NCBI RefSeq assembly: GCF_032452875.1
Contig: NC_083885.1
Coordinates: 37,117,925 to 37,181,924 of the forward strand
DNA length: 64,000 nt
Source: Bos javanicus
Lineage: Eukaryota > Chordata > Mammalia > Artiodactyla > Bovidae
Direction of reading: 5' to 3'
Shown: positions 1-11,934 of the stretch, in pieces
How the letters are laid out: each line of letters opens with the position of its first letter
Numbering within the stretch: the stretch's first letter is position 1
Program-made: the position numbers and the translations under genes
The notes under the pieces: model-generated
Seen by the model: only the letters and a program-made list of their open reading frames with translations
Told to the model about the DNA's origin: nothing
Database searches by the model: none

Positions 1-1290
1 CTTTTCCAGTGATCTATATAAATGAAGGTCTGAGGGAGGGGAGCTCTGGACCAAGGTCACCTCTTGTCCCTCGCTAGCCAGCTCCAGCCATGGAGGCTGA
101 GCAACACGGCCCCTCTCTCCACTCAGTGCTGGCCAGCTTGTTCCCTCCAGCAGATAAAGGGTCGTTACCAGCTGCTTGGATGTCAGGGGTATGGAAACCC
201 CCTCAGATTTTCTTTTCCCTTTTACATAAACTTGAAGCATTTTGTGTGTAGGGCTGCTGTGTGTTCTGTGGCTGGTATGCTGCTGTCACTTCCTGTCAAG
301 GAGCTGGTGCACCAGGCATGGCTGGGACCCAGAGGCACCCAGCACCGTTGGTCCAAGAATTTCCAAACAGCTGCTCCTCTTAGGAGCCTGCTTCACAGTT
401 CTGTGAGCTCGGGCAGGCCTGACCCAGTGGCTCAGTTTCCCAGCAGCCTTGTCCCCGAGCCTTTGACAGAGAAGGGGGGAAGGGGATTATTGTCCTGAGT
501 GTCACCCCAACCTCGCTGCCTCCAAGAGAGGAGAACTCCCTTTGCTAGATAGAGTGATGGGGTTGCGTGGGGCTGACCTGCTAAGACCCTGGACCTCCAG
601 GCGGCCCGTGCGTCCGGATGGAGAATGAAATGTGTTCCTGCTACTGTAGAGTGTGTTCACTCTGCCTCAAAGTGTGGCTTTACCTGCACAAAAGAGACGA
701 CGCTCTTGGAAACCAGCAGAAGGGCCCTGAGCTGCTGTGCACAGTCTGACTTGATTGCTGGAGCTCCTGCCGACCTCTGCCATGGGCGTCCTGCCATGTG
801 TTCAGATCTTCCAGGTGAACACACTCCTCTGGGAGGCTGGAGTGGTAATTGTCGCTGGGTCCCCGTGCAGGTCGTCAGGCCACCCACGGGGCTGTCTGAG
901 GACAGGCTCGTGCTCCCAGGTCCTTGTCCTCCCCGTGCCACCCTGGCCGGTGTCTGCTCTGTTGTGTGTACTGATGCGAGCGGCTCAGCTCACCGCAGCC
1001 CAACCTCCTCCTTCCCTCGGATCATTGGCTGTGCTTCCCTGCGGTGTCTCACCATGTTGGGGATTGGGGCGCAAGCCACCGTGCTATGCAGGGTTTGGGA
1101 GCCTCAGGCTCGTGGGCGTGCAGAGTGCGTTCATGTGGGTGTGTGTGTACATACGTGTATATAACTGAGGTGTCTGTACGGAATGCCCTTTGGTAGCTCT
1201 GAGTTGGTCACCAGATTGTTTTGTAATGCCCACCCCCTTGCCTTGGTATTGCCAGTTTCTTGTGCAATAAACAATCAGCAGCTGTGGGCA
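1..1290 (+). other. Probable 3' UTR of an unidentified plus-strand gene
   Basis: This stretch is richer in G+C than the intergenic DNA that follows, has no recognisable repeat, and ends in a convincing poly(A) site: AATAAA at 1266-1271 followed by a GT-rich downstream element at about 1291-1309. No reading frame resembles a known protein, so it is read as untranslated sequence. In human the neighbour beyond PSMD7 on this side is the CLEC18/GLG1 region, and GLG1 points toward PSMD7 and has a long 3' UTR. GLG1 is therefore a candidate by synteny only; nothing in the sequence itself names it. Alternatively it may be an unannotated lncRNA end. Confidence 0.42.
1266..1271 (+). terminator. Polyadenylation signal AATAAA
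   Basis: A canonical hexamer is followed after about 20 bases by a GTGTTGGTGTGGATGTGT tract, the usual GU-rich downstream element. Cleavage would fall near 1283-1290. Both parts are seen directly; use in vivo is inferred. Confidence 0.55.
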
Positions 1291-1299
1291 GTGTTGGTG

Positions 1300-2039
1300 T
1301 GGATGTGTCCAAAGTCACTGTCCTCCAGGCAAAAGGTCTCTGGGCCCCACGGACCCTCCAGGTCCACACAGGGGTGGAAATGCTATGACCTTGCTGGTTT
1401 TGAGAATTGTGTGTCATTAACTGAGACAGCCACACTTTTGATGGGCGGCCCAGTCTTCAAGGATCACGGGCTTCAGCCCTCATTCATTTGCCTCACAGCT
1501 ACCTTTGGCCTGGGTTTCTCTGAGCAGTTGCCATGACACCAGAGCATCGACAGCCTGAGGCTGCAAGTTGGACAGGTTTTAGGATCCAGCTCCTGGGTAG
1601 CCATTCATTTGAGAAACATTTCCTGTTTTCTTGAATTCCGTGATGATAGAGGGATACCCTGGACTTGAGCTCATGGTCAGCCAGGGGCTTGCCCCCCACT
1701 TTTTTGAACTTAAAGGTTCTGATGGGACCCATTGGCGCAGTGTTGATGCTTTTGACATGGAAGTGATTTTGTCTCGGATCAAGCCTTGCTCTGATCTGGC
1801 GTCTTTCTGGGGTGGGGTGGGGAAGGCAGAGGTGTGCAGAGCATCTTCTCCTGGGAGTTCATCAACCGAAGTCACTACCCCAACACCAAAGCCATTTCTC
1901 ACTTGACAGGGCTATGCTGTACTTTGAGGAGGTTTTGACAAAGTTCATGTGTTATACAGACGTCTCATAATAAATTCAAATTAAAACATCCCTAGTCAAA
2001 ATTGTTCTCCCCTTTCCTATCTCCCGAAGTAGCTGCTGT
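1300..2039. other. Intergenic, nothing recognised
   Basis: No repeat family or convincing ORF is recognised. An isolated AATAAA at about 1970 lies in AT-rich sequence and lacks a clear GU-rich element. Confidence 0.5.
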
Positions 2040-2660
2040 TCAGTTTGCTGTCCTTCCAGACTATTTTATGTATATAAATCATATGTACATATAATTTAAA
2101 AGTATATTAAAAATGAGATCTTACACATGTTAAGCAACTCATCTCATTAAATGAGATAGTAGGGACACCTTTCTGTGTTCGTCAGCCTAGGTCCAGTGAA
2201 TTCTGTAGTGTGTGATACTCCATGTTGTGGTTGTTCTGTAACACACCCACCTTTGTCCTAATGGGCACTGCATTTGTGTCCAGCAGTTTGCTGGTGAAGC
2301 CTCTCGGCCAGGTCTTGTGCACCGATGCTGCTTTTCTGGGAGGCAGCAGTCCTAGAGTTGGACTACTGAGTAAAAATTTTAAAAAGGTTTAAAATTCCAG
2401 GATAGGAAGGGTTCACAGTGAAAGCCCCCTTCTTTTGTTCCTCAGGCATTCTGATCACCATCTGGAGGCAACTATTGTTGCTGGTTTCTTTTGGATCCTT
2501 CCAGATAGACTTTAAAATCCCAGCAAATTCTACTCAGTTGCCCTTCAAAAAGGTTCTTGTTTTAACAGCCTTAGTGGTGGACAGGACCCCTTGCCACGCC
2601 ACTCTGGGAACTGGATCTGTGAACTCCCCTGTCTGTTCTTCCAGTCCTTTCACGTTTCCA
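2040..2660 (-). mobile_element. Highly degenerate L1-like LINE fragment
   Basis: The order of phrases (a TATGTATATAAAT stretch, a site resembling the ACTCCATGTTGTGG region, a short TAATGGGCACTGCATTTG motif, then a TTGCCCTTCAAAAAGG motif) follows the antisense strand of old mammalian L1 sequence, with many substitutions. The assignment is from memory of the family layout and is weak. Confidence 0.33.
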
Positions 2661-5424
2661 TCTCCTAACTCTGGGCATCTTCGCTCTTACTTTTACATGA
2701 TCAAAGTTTTTTGTTTGTTTGTTTTTAAACATTTATGTTCTATTCTGTAACCATAATGCTCTACTTTTTCTAAAGGTTTATTTAGAAAACTGAAAAGCAA
2801 GAAAAATGTTAATATTACTATAATGATATAAATGCTGTTTACTCGGGAACTAAATGGTATAATGCAATACAAATATGTATTCTTCATACAGCTCTTTAAC
2901 CCTAGGGTTTCTAATTATTGATCTTTGCTTTTATTATATCCTCATTTTTTTTTCTTACTCTGAAGTGTTTCAAGTTAAATTAGACAGTCAGGAAGGGTCC
3001 CCACCTCTACATGCTGTAATAAGTCCCTGATAAAATTAGCCAAAGCTGCAAAATTATTTTGGAAGTGAAGAACAGATCTGACTCTGTCACCCAAAGTCCT
3101 TAGTGGGGCTCAAGACTTTACATAAGTAAGACCTCACTGGATTTGGAAAGCTCAGCTGTTGCTCCCCCACTGTCCTTCTATATCAGGGCTCACGGCAACC
3201 TTCTAGAAAAACTTACACTAAAGATCTATGTGCTTCCATTCAGGGGAACGCTTATAAACATCAGGCTGTTCTTGGTCTTGAGCTAAACTTAGCAACAAGG
3301 CCCCAGTTTCATCTTGGGGAAGAAAATTGAGTCAGCGCTCAGAATTATTACCTCTACTCAGTTCTCAGCAGTCTGCCCCATGAATCTTTTTCTCCAGGAC
3401 GCTCTGATTCTGAGGTTGGTTCAAGTTCCACAGTCACAAACTCACTTTCCTGTGGTCCATGCTGCGAATCAAGCACCTATCAGCTGACTCAGGTGCATGT
3501 GATTTATCTTTGGCATGCTATCTGTTATTTGTACCTTCTGAACATCATCCTGGACTCAGGGCCTCGCTCCAACTCAGTCGATCCCAGTGACAGTGATCAT
3601 TGTTTTCTTTTTGATGCTTGTTACAATTTTGGCCCCTTCACCTTGACTCTCTTTCACCTCTCCAGATGTCCTTGATGGTCTCTGTGACATCGAATCCCAA
3701 CTCTTTTTTGTTTTTGCCCAAACACAAAATCAACTCCTCCACTGAGCCCTGGTTCTTTTTGGTGTAAAATAGTACTAGAAATCAAAATGTGGGGGTTCCA
3801 TCAAAATGGTACCATGAACTCATGACTTGATCAGCTTCTTGGCTCCACAACCATAAAAAAAAGAGAGGACACAAAATATAAAAAAGAGAGAAAAGGCTGG
3901 CTCAGAAACAAGATAAATAAGTTCATGGGTTATAAATAAAACAAAAATACAGAATGTCGGGCAAGATGGAACCGTTTGGGTCTGCTGCACCTACAGCCTG
4001 GCAGTGATCGCTGAGAGTTCAGCTGCTGTGGAGTAAAGGATCTAAGTATGCTCCAGAATAGATGGGGGGTGGGCACCAGTTGTGTACCTGATATGGCTTT
4101 GAGAAAGATGGAGGCCCAAGGAGGAAAACCCCTTAAGCCAAACCATCCCACTGGTTGTGGCCTGGATCTGTGACAGTAACCCAGGTTACTCTAGGCTAGG
4201 GCCCCAAACTGCCATTCAAAGACGAGGCTGCAGAATGGATGGCCAGCAGGACAGGACGTGGCAGCTGCAAAACCATCAGACAGGAAAGAATGAGTGCAGA
4301 TGGAGGAGGAGGAAGAAAACAGCTCCCTACTGAGAAATTTTGGCTCCGCATTTCTGAGAAAGACACTCATGAGTGGTCTCTTGCCTGAAGGTCTTCGCTG
4401 TAAGGGCAGTAGGTAGCTAGTGGACTCTCATGGAGCCTTAAGTGTCATTGTTTTCTGGGGGGTGATCAGTTTCTCCAGAGATGAGTCCTCTGCACCTCAC
4501 CTGAGTGGGAGACTATACCTGAGTCAGGTGGCCTGCCTATAGGCTTCCTGGGAGTAAGAAGCAGGAAGGAGCCAGGATTCTCGGAGTCCTGACCACTGAC
4601 CTTTTCGTTCCCTCTGGCCTTCTCCTCTGGCTCGAGTCCCTGCAGCCAGCAGAGTGGAGGGAGCCAAACTGTACAGGGCTTCGGGGGCGGGGACCCACTC
4701 TTCTGTGTAGAAACTTTGACATACCCCAGTTTTCAACTTTCTTCCTGCCTTCCTGCTGCCCCTCAGTACTGAGTCTCTGAGGACTCACTCATTTCCTGTC
4801 TGCATCTCCCTGTGTCTGAGGTTAAGATTTCTCCTTGGTTAGTTACACTCCTCCACGTCCAAACTCTTTGTTAAACGACCTTGCCCATTGTTGAATCCTC
4901 TGATGTTCTCTCTGCCCTTGTGGATTAAGACTTTTCATAAAGCGTTCTTCACAGTTGTTTCAGCGAGTCTGGAGAAGGAGAAGAAGCGCTTCATCTGCTG
5001 TCTCAGTTAACTTCCTGTCCTTTGATAGGTCTGCCTGCAGGCAGCTTGCAGCTGTGCAAAGAGGTCCCCACGAAGGCTTGGCTGTTCTATTATATTGACT
5101 TTCCACTAAGCTGCTGTGTTTACCCCCGTGGCACTAACTCCGATCTTAAGCCTGAACCTTTCCCAGCTCAGAACCCTTGTTGGCTTAGCTCCTGCTGTGT
5201 GAATTCTAGGCTGGGGCTCCTGCTGCTTGGTCAGTACTCCTAATTTCCTCCTTCCAGAAATGTGTCGAATTCCCTTGTCCACCTCTCATTTGCTGCCTCT
5301 CAAATTGGGTCAGTTGGCAAGGGGAAAATAGGAAATCTTTGACATTCATTCGCTCTCGTTTTAGTACAGTCTCGGGAGGGAGGAAGGATAAATAATAATA
5401 CGTGTATGTCAGGACTTTTTTCCT
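2660..5424. other. Intergenic, mostly unique sequence
   Basis: No gene is supported. A TTTG-rich run lies at 2708-2728. A segment near 3070-3260 vaguely resembles an L2 remnant but is too diverged to call. The short ORFs here have no recognisable domain or splice context. Confidence 0.45.
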
Positions 5425-5870
5425 GTTTATTTTTTTAATTGGAGGACATTGTTACAATGTCATGTTGGTTTCTGCTGTACAGCAGTGTGAGTCTGCTGTA
5501 TGTATACACATATCCCTTCCCTGCTGAGCCTCTCCCCTATCCTGCTCTTCCAGGTCATCGTGGAGCGCCGAGCTGAGCTCCCTGTTACACAGCAGCTTCC
5601 CGCCAGCTAGCTGCTTTGCACACGATAGTGTGTATGTCAGTGCCGCTCTCTCAGTTTGTCCCCCCCTTCCCTCCCCCTGCTGTGTCCACAAGTCTGGGTG
5701 TCTATTTCCGTCCTGCACATAATAGGTTCATCAGTACCATTTTCTAGATTCCATATATATGCATTCATATGTGATATTTGTTTTTCTCTTTCTGACTTTA
5801 CTTCACTCTGTTATGACAGACTCTAGGTTCACCAGCATCTCTCAAAACAGAACTGATTTTTGCTAATCAG
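5425..5870 (-). mobile_element. L1 LINE 3' fragment (ruminant L1)
   Basis: The plus strand starts with a T-rich tract and an AATTGGAGGACATTG-type 3' tail, then runs through the antisense of an L1 3' region (GTTGGTTTCTGCTGTACAGC, ACACATATCCCTTCCC, ATTCCATATATATGC). Orientation is minus and the element is 5' truncated. Its coding capacity is destroyed. Confidence 0.75.
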
Positions 5871-6124
5871 CCATGATTTTGCACCTTATCGCTGAAGAGC
5901 ATCGACTTGGTTCCTAACTCTAGGGGCTTTATTTTGTTTTGGTTTGTCATCTCCAAAGCCACTGGGGGGCAATAGGTAGTCCTGCTTATAAACAAGAGGG
6001 GTGTCTTGTTTCTGCATTTTCTATTAACATCTTTATTCTAAAGTTTTCATTAGGCACTGAAATTTAAAATGAAAACCCTATTGTAGTCAATTGTGGGTTA
6101 CCCTGGTGAATTCTAATTTTTTTT

Positions 6125-6893
6125 ATCTGTAGGGGACAGGCCTCTTAAGTGCCCCCCATGACCCCCTCCTGATATGGACACCTTGTGGTATCATTCCTTC
6201 TCCTTGAGTGGGAGTGGTCTAGAGACTTGCTTCTAACAAACAGAATATTGCAAAGGCGATGGGCGCTCTCTTCTGTGATTAAATTACCAAAGATTGGGAC
6301 CTGCTTCTTGCTTACTGACTCTCCATTGCTTTCTTGGCTTGTGTAATTTTCTTTTGAAAAAAAGGTATGTATGTATTTATTTACTTACTTGACTGTGCCG
6401 GGTCTTAGTTGAGACACACAGTATCTTCGATCTTTGTTGCAGCGTGCAGAATCTTTAGTTGTAGCATGTGGGATCTAGTTCCCCAACCAGGGATTGATCC
6501 CAAGCCCCCTGCATTGGGAGTGTGGAGTCTTAGCCACTGGACCACCAGGGAATTCCCTTGGCTTGTGTACTCGGATGAAGCAAACTGCCATGGTGGTGAG
6601 GCCCACATGGCAAGGGACCGAGGGCCTCTTGGTGTCAGTAGCCAGTGAGGAACCGAGGCCCTCGTCCGACAGCCTATGAGGAACTAAATCCTGCCAGCAG
6701 CCGCATACTCCTGGAACCTTGAGACAGCAGCAGCATGGCCGACACCTTGATTGCCACCTGTGAGTGTCGGTGAGCAGCGGACCCAGCTAGGCTGTGCCTG
6801 GGCTTCTGACAGAAACTGTGAGAACTAATGTATATTGTTTTCAGCAGCTAAAGTTTATGGTAATTTGTTATGCAGCAGTAGATAACTAACACA
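6125..6893 (+). mobile_element. MaLR/ERVL-type LTR fossil (MLT1-like), split by a SINE
   Basis: The right end shows the typical MaLR LTR tail: CAGAAACTGTGAGAACTAAT, then a TTTATGGTAATTTGTTATGC stretch and an AACTAACAC terminus. The left part carries the matching internal block with AACAAACAGAATATTGC. A CHR-type SINE (6346-6556) interrupts it. It is an old solo-type LTR with no retroviral genes. The exact subfamily is not assigned. Confidence 0.6.
6346..6556 (-). mobile_element. CHR-type tRNA-derived SINE with 13-bp target duplication
   Basis: Read on the minus strand it begins GGAATTCCCTGGTGGTCCAG, the tRNA-like A-box head of the artiodactyl CHR family, and ends in an A-rich tail (T-rich on plus at 6346-6385). 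Perfect 13-bp direct repeats (CTTGGCTTGTGTA) flank it at 6333-6345 and 6557-6569, which fixes the insertion boundaries and places it inside the older LTR. Confidence 0.9.
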
Positions 6894-6967
6894 CTATCCT
6901 AGCTCAGGTGAAATAGTCTTGGCTTAGCATGTCTTCCACGTCCCAGGTCCTGAATGTGGCCATGATT

Positions 6968-7094
6968 TTTTGTCTTTTCTTTTTTTTTGGCTGCACTGCA
7001 CAGCATGTGTGGATCTTAGTTCCCTAACCAGGGATTGAACCTGTGCCCCCTACAGTGGCAGTGGGGAGTCCCAATCCCTGGACCAGGGAAGTCC
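6968..7094 (-). mobile_element. CHR-type SINE, short copy
   Basis: The plus strand shows a T-rich tail, then GGCTGCACTGCACAGCATG, TAACCAGGGATTGAACC, and the head complement ending GACCAGGGAAGTCC. The internal region is shortened. No clear target duplication was found. Confidence 0.82.
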
Positions 7095-7840
7095 ATGGTC
7101 CTTATTTTTAATAATGAGAGAGCCTTGGCATGTAGTTCAAAAACAATCACACTAACTAGGGGTAAAGGCAGAAAGGTACCAGCATCACTCTCCTTCCTTT
7201 TCTTGGGGAAAGAAAATACTGGGGAGTGGGAGTCCTTTCAATACCCACCCTGAGTCCATGGCCTGACATCACTGCCCAGGTGGCACCGATGGCCTCAGAG
7301 GCCTTGGATCTGGCTGAGCCTGCAATGGTGCTCTGTCTTGGGGTTGTCATTTGTTCTTATTTGGGCAAGAGTTGGCACAAGTCTTGTCCAGACTCTCAAG
7401 GACAATTTTGGGTTCGTTTTCTGTATAATTACAGGGTGAGCAGTAGGGTAGACGATGCCAGTACAGCAGTGAGTACGTCTGGAGGACAGGCTCTGCTGTT
7501 CCAGGACTCCCACTGGGGTTGGTTCAAGGGGCACATCTCCCACCTAAGTGATGCCTCCCTCATGAGCATCTGGCCCTTGGTGAGTTGTGGGTGTAGAAGC
7601 ATTCTTTCCTCCTGGGATGGAATGTATTTCATCCTCGAACTTTGGTTTTTATAGTCATGGTTGTTTGCCAACTCTTGTGATTGGTTCACGTTGGTTAAAA
7701 CATGGGGCATATGGGGTCGGGGAGGAGTAGCTCATGCATTCAACTTTGGCTTTTATCCCATCCCTACTCTTGAACAAGGGCACAGATCCCTGAGGCATCA
7801 TCTGTCTGCCTTGAGGTATAGGGGAGCCCCAGGTTAAGTA
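7095..7840. other. Intergenic, nothing recognised
   Basis: There is a 142-residue open frame at 7226-7654 (+), but it has no recognisable domain, no splice context, and overlapping frames on the other strand of similar length. No repeat family is identified. Confidence 0.45.
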
Positions 7841-7844
7841 TATT

Positions 7845-8030
7845 TTTCCCCAGCTTTATTGAGATATAATTGACATAATGTGTTAGTTTAAGGTGTACAA
7901 TGCGATGATTCATGTACATGTCGTAAAATGATTTCCACAGTGAGGTTCATTGACATCCATCACCTCACGGAGTTCCCATTTTGTTGTTGTTGTGACCGTT
8001 TAAGTTTGCATTGTGGTGAGAACTTTTAAG
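7845..8030 (-). mobile_element. Old L1 3' end fragment
   Basis: The plus strand carries the familiar antisense L1 3' phrase CAGCTTTATTGAGATATAAT, then a GGTGTACAATGCGATGATTC stretch and a TTCATTGACATCCATCACC-like stretch. Confidence 0.7.
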
Positions 8031-9537
8031 TTTGACTCTCTTAGCAACTTTCAAGTATAGGATACAGTCCCAGAGTCTTATCTGCTGAGGGGATAAAGCC
8101 AGGGTTGAAAATGAAGCAGAGGGGATAATAGATGAACTGAGGATGTTGATTGGTTATTCTGATTAAAAGTTAAGCCAGATTATCACTGATCAGACACTAT
8201 CTGTAGCATATAGATAGAGGTAGATACTGGTGCTATGTTGCAGAGAAGGACGATGCTTTGTGGATTTTAATAGATACATAAGTATGAGAAAAGATCTTAA
8301 GTTGGGAAAGGACTAATCCACAGAGTGCTGATGGTAAGGCAAAAAATTAGTAGTTTTATCTACATTAAATAAAGGTTGTCTAACTTGCATATATGCAGAA
8401 ACTACCAATTTCTTAAAAACACAGATTCCTAGATATTCTAATGCAGTAGGTAAATTGTATAAATTTACAAAGAAATAAATGATATCTGAAAAGGGGTAAT
8501 AAATGCTCACTATGCACTGTAGCTTAATGATTTTACTACAATTTACTATCATCTGTTTTCTTGAGGTTATTTTTATCTATTGTATCCATATTTGGGTAAT
8601 ACTATGTAATGCCGTGCTAATGTGCATCTTTTCCCAATTCATGTTGGCCTTGAAATCAGCTGTGTTGGGAGTATTTACACCAGGGAAATTGGCAAAGGCC
8701 ACAAATCAATACCCTTCCTCCTCTTTTTTAGAGACTTGGTTGTTACACATTTACCAGCCCTTCATTGGATATGGTCCTTAAAGAAACCAGGAGTGGTATC
8801 AGTAGTGAGGAAAATCAAAGCATGAACTATCTGAAGGGCAGAGAAAACTTTATCATAGAGTACAGCAGGGGTGAAGATGTGGCAACTTGACCCAATTTTT
8901 TGCAGCAAGATGCTCTTTAGATTCCTTCAAAGCCTAGCCTAGATGGTTGCAGCCAAAAGCAGAAGTGGTGGGAAGCAACTTTGGGGAAGGTTCCCAATTC
9001 CATGATGAACTGGAATGTGAACCAACGTGTCTCTTGCTGAGATGATATTAGTCAATGGTGCCATCTAGTGTTGAAGTACAGATTGGCTCCAAAGAGGGAC
9101 GCTTAGAGGAAGCCTTCTCTTGACTTAGGCCTTGGAAACACACTAACACAGTTTCCTCTATTTTCTTTTTCTACTTCATTTCCCTACTTCTGGAGTCATT
9201 TTCTATCCACTCCTCCAACAAGAATAGCCACTGGTGTTTTCTTGTTGTTATTGTTGTTTTATTTTGAAAGATAGGAATTCGGTGTGGTTTCCAAGCAAAA
9301 GAGAGAAATGCCAAGAGTTGAAAGGCATAGATATAGAAATCAGCACTTTCCTGTATTATGTATAATTTGGAATGAATTTGCTTAGGGAAGTTGTTTAGAT
9401 CTTCTCTTGCGGGTCACATAATTCAGATGCTTCTCTGCTTTTCCAGCATGTCCCAGATATCCTTCCTATTTCCTGTGACAGGGGCATATGAAGTCATCAG
9501 CATGTTGTTGCATAACAAAGAACCCAAATTCATTCTT
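8031..9537. other. Intergenic, no gene or clear repeat
   Basis: AT-rich sequence containing only short ORFs without recognisable content. Nothing further can be supported. Confidence 0.45.
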
Positions 9538-9640
9538 TTTTTTTTGTCTGTTTTTTATTTTTAAACTTTACAATATTGTATTAGTTTTGCCAAATATCGA
9601 AATGAATCTGCCACAGGTATACCCGCGTTCCTGCTTCATA
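9538..9640 (-). mobile_element. L1_BT-type 3' end, very short insertion
   Basis: On the plus strand a poly-T run is followed by TTTAAACTTTACAATATTGT, then the TTAGTTTTGCCAAATATCG and AATGAATCTGCCACAGG blocks, the reverse complement of the bovine L1 3' UTR end. A loose direct repeat (TTCATTCTTTT at about 9530 and 9706) may be its target duplication, which would extend the insertion to about 9705. Confidence 0.75.
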
Positions 9641-11278
9641 GATATTTTTGTAGCAAATAGTAGAAGGAAAGTCCTATTCATGACTTCCAAGTGAATAGGA
9701 TCTTTCATTCTTTTATGAGAACTTGTGTTAATAAGTCTTTTATTTGAAGTAAAGGTAATTGTATATGAAGGTAATTGTAATATGTATAAGTTCTCAAAGC
9801 TGGAGAGTCCTCCAGAAGAGTAAGATTCTGGGATTAATTCCCACTGGAAAGGTTGACTGCATCATGAGCACTGGAGAAAGCAGTATGGTAGTCCCTCAGT
9901 GAATATTACTTCCTTTTTTCCCCTTTGGTGATTGATGATCTGTGTAAAATTAAAGAACATTTAACTAATTAGTGGGCTCAAAGGTGTTCTACCCTGACAG
10001 TTTTTAATCTTTTCACTAAGGATAACTGACCTGTAAGTTTGGGACTATTTCAGATGTTATCAAACAGAATACCAGTAAGGAATCAATGCTACCCTCTCTG
10101 TAATGTGTGTAGCTGGAGCATCCTGAACTGTTATTGTGAAACCTTTCAAAATGGAAGGAACAAAATGTCACAACTCTGGATACGAAGTCCGAAAATGGGA
10201 TTAGACTTTACCCAGGATACTTTTTCAATGTTCAAAGAACAACAAAAGTAGTTTAGAAATCTCATCTTGAGACTGCTAAGCTACCTGAACACACTTTATT
10301 TTAGGTGAGGGCCATGGGTTTTGCAGTCAAGTCAGCTGCTATTTATATAAGCAAGCCTTCATCAAGTCTTGTAAAGCTCACCCTCTTACATAGATTGGCA
10401 GCAATTTTGCCTGAGAAAATGAGCCTGCGTGACTCTAGAGGCGACATACACTTTTTGTTAGAAGAAGGAATTGAAGATCCTGTGGGTAAAGTGAAAGTCA
10501 GTTTTGTCCATATGCAGGTCCAACTGTTAAATATAACAAGGCCTGGGTATTCCCATGTTCCTACATGTTCAATAGACATTCCAATTTATCAAACGGTGAC
10601 AAACCTAAAAGCCTGTGACATTGTCCTGATAGACCCTGGGAAAGCTTTTAAGTGCAGATCATTCTTCTAAAGGTGGATCTGATCCTGTGTGGTCTTGAGC
10701 TGCCCCCCACCCCACCCCTACCCTACATAAAGGACTCATTCTTTGGGATAACTTTCTCCTTGTCCCTGCTTGGCCTCAGGTCCATGGCATCTCTGGTCTT
10801 TGCTGCCTACCCTGGAGAAAGGTTCCCTTTCTCATACCAGTCTGTTCTAAACATGGCAACAAAATCTCAAAAAACTTTTAATAACACACTCTTGTCATTT
10901 TAAATGCATCTCAAGCTTTGAAATATGTATTTCATATTTCTTTTACTTAGATGTATTGGGAACAACCATCTGACTTTTGACTGCCACAACAGACAAAAAA
11001 CTTATCTAGTTTCTTTCCCTTTGCTATTTCTTATTATCTCAGCATCTTAATGAACTTTGAAGTGACCACTGATGTGGGTAGTTCTGTCATATAAAAATCA
11101 ACCCCCAAATTTCCACTAACTCGTTCTTTGGCAGGCAGTTCTGTCGATTAAAAATGGATGCTTCTGGCAACTTTGAGGCACTCTAACATTAAGAAGTGGT
11201 TTATGAGATTCCACTGACTTCATTTTAGTGCTATTTTATTGTATTCTTAAATAGTAGAACACCGATAGTCCAACATGG
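9641..11278. other. Intergenic, nothing recognised
   Basis: No repeat or gene assigned. A 121-residue frame at 10305-10670 (+) has no recognisable family, and its ATG has no upstream exon or promoter evidence. Confidence 0.4.
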
Positions 11279-11528
11279 TAACCCACTCCAGTACTCTTGC
11301 CTGGAAAATCCCATGGACAGAGGAGCCTGGTAGGCTACAGTCCATGGGGTCGCAAAGAGTCGGAGACAACTGAGCGACTTCACTTGCATGCATTGGAGAA
11401 GGAAATGGCAACCCACTTCAGTGTTCTTGCCTGGAGAATCCCAGGGACGGGGGAGCCTGGTGGGCTGCCGTCTATGGGGTCGCACAGAGTTGGACACGAC
11501 TGAAGTGACTTAGCAGCAGCAGCAGCAG
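11279..11528 (+). mobile_element. Bov-A2 SINE (dimeric, AGC tail)
   Basis: Two related BovB-derived monomers are seen: one ends near the GAGCGACTTCACTTGCATGC linker, the second starts GAGAAGGAAATGGCAACCC and ends GACTTAGCAGCAGC with a short AGC microsatellite tail. It is near consensus, hence young. It lies about 0.4 kb beyond the PSMD7 3' end. Confidence 0.92.
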
Positions 11529-11934
11529 TGAACTCTTAGAGATGTTCTAACTACTCATAAAAGGAAGTTAGTATCCAAGTGACAACTATTAAGTCAAATG
11601 ATTAAGTACCTTTACTTACTTTGGGAAGCTTTGTTCCATCCCACTGACATTGTCGTTTGACGTACTTACTACAATAGTAAGTAAATGTGTCCCTTATGAA
11701 AACTTAAGAAAGACTGCTGTAGGGATAGGAATCTGAGGTACGAACTATGACCCAGGTCTTCTGGGCTCTGTTGGGAACTCTCATTACAGCTTTATTTTTA
11801 AAGGAATGAGATTCTCTTTTTCATAAAGGATCCAGTCTAAAATAATTTGTTCAGGCAGCTTCAATTAAAAACTGTCTTTGTTGCTTCTGAAAACAATGGA
11901 TCACCACTCCCAGAGTTAAAAACGACCAGAACAC
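11529..11934. other. Short intergenic gap downstream of PSMD7
   Basis: Unique sequence. A minus-strand AATAAA (plus TTTATT, about 11,791) could be an alternative distal poly(A) signal for PSMD7, but no strong downstream element was seen. Confidence 0.4.

Noticed and set aside
625..1164. 179-residue open frame on the plus strand near the window start
   Set aside because: Overlaps another frame of 137 residues in a GC-richer stretch. The composition (Cys, Ser, Val, Arg rich) is chance-like, and the context fits a 3' UTR.
7226..7654. 142-residue plus-strand frame
   Set aside because: No recognisable motifs, and comparable frames lie on the opposite strand of the same DNA.
10305..10670. 121-residue open frame on the plus strand
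   Set aside because: No recognised domain, no splice or promoter context, and a 78-residue frame runs opposite. A frame of this length is expected by chance in 64 kb.
11283..11528. Frames of 68-88 residues on both strands over SINEs (also at 40.8-41.3, 43.0-43.2, 47.8 and 59.1-59.3 kb)
   Set aside because: These are translations of Bov-A2 or Bov-tA consensus sequence and are not proteins.
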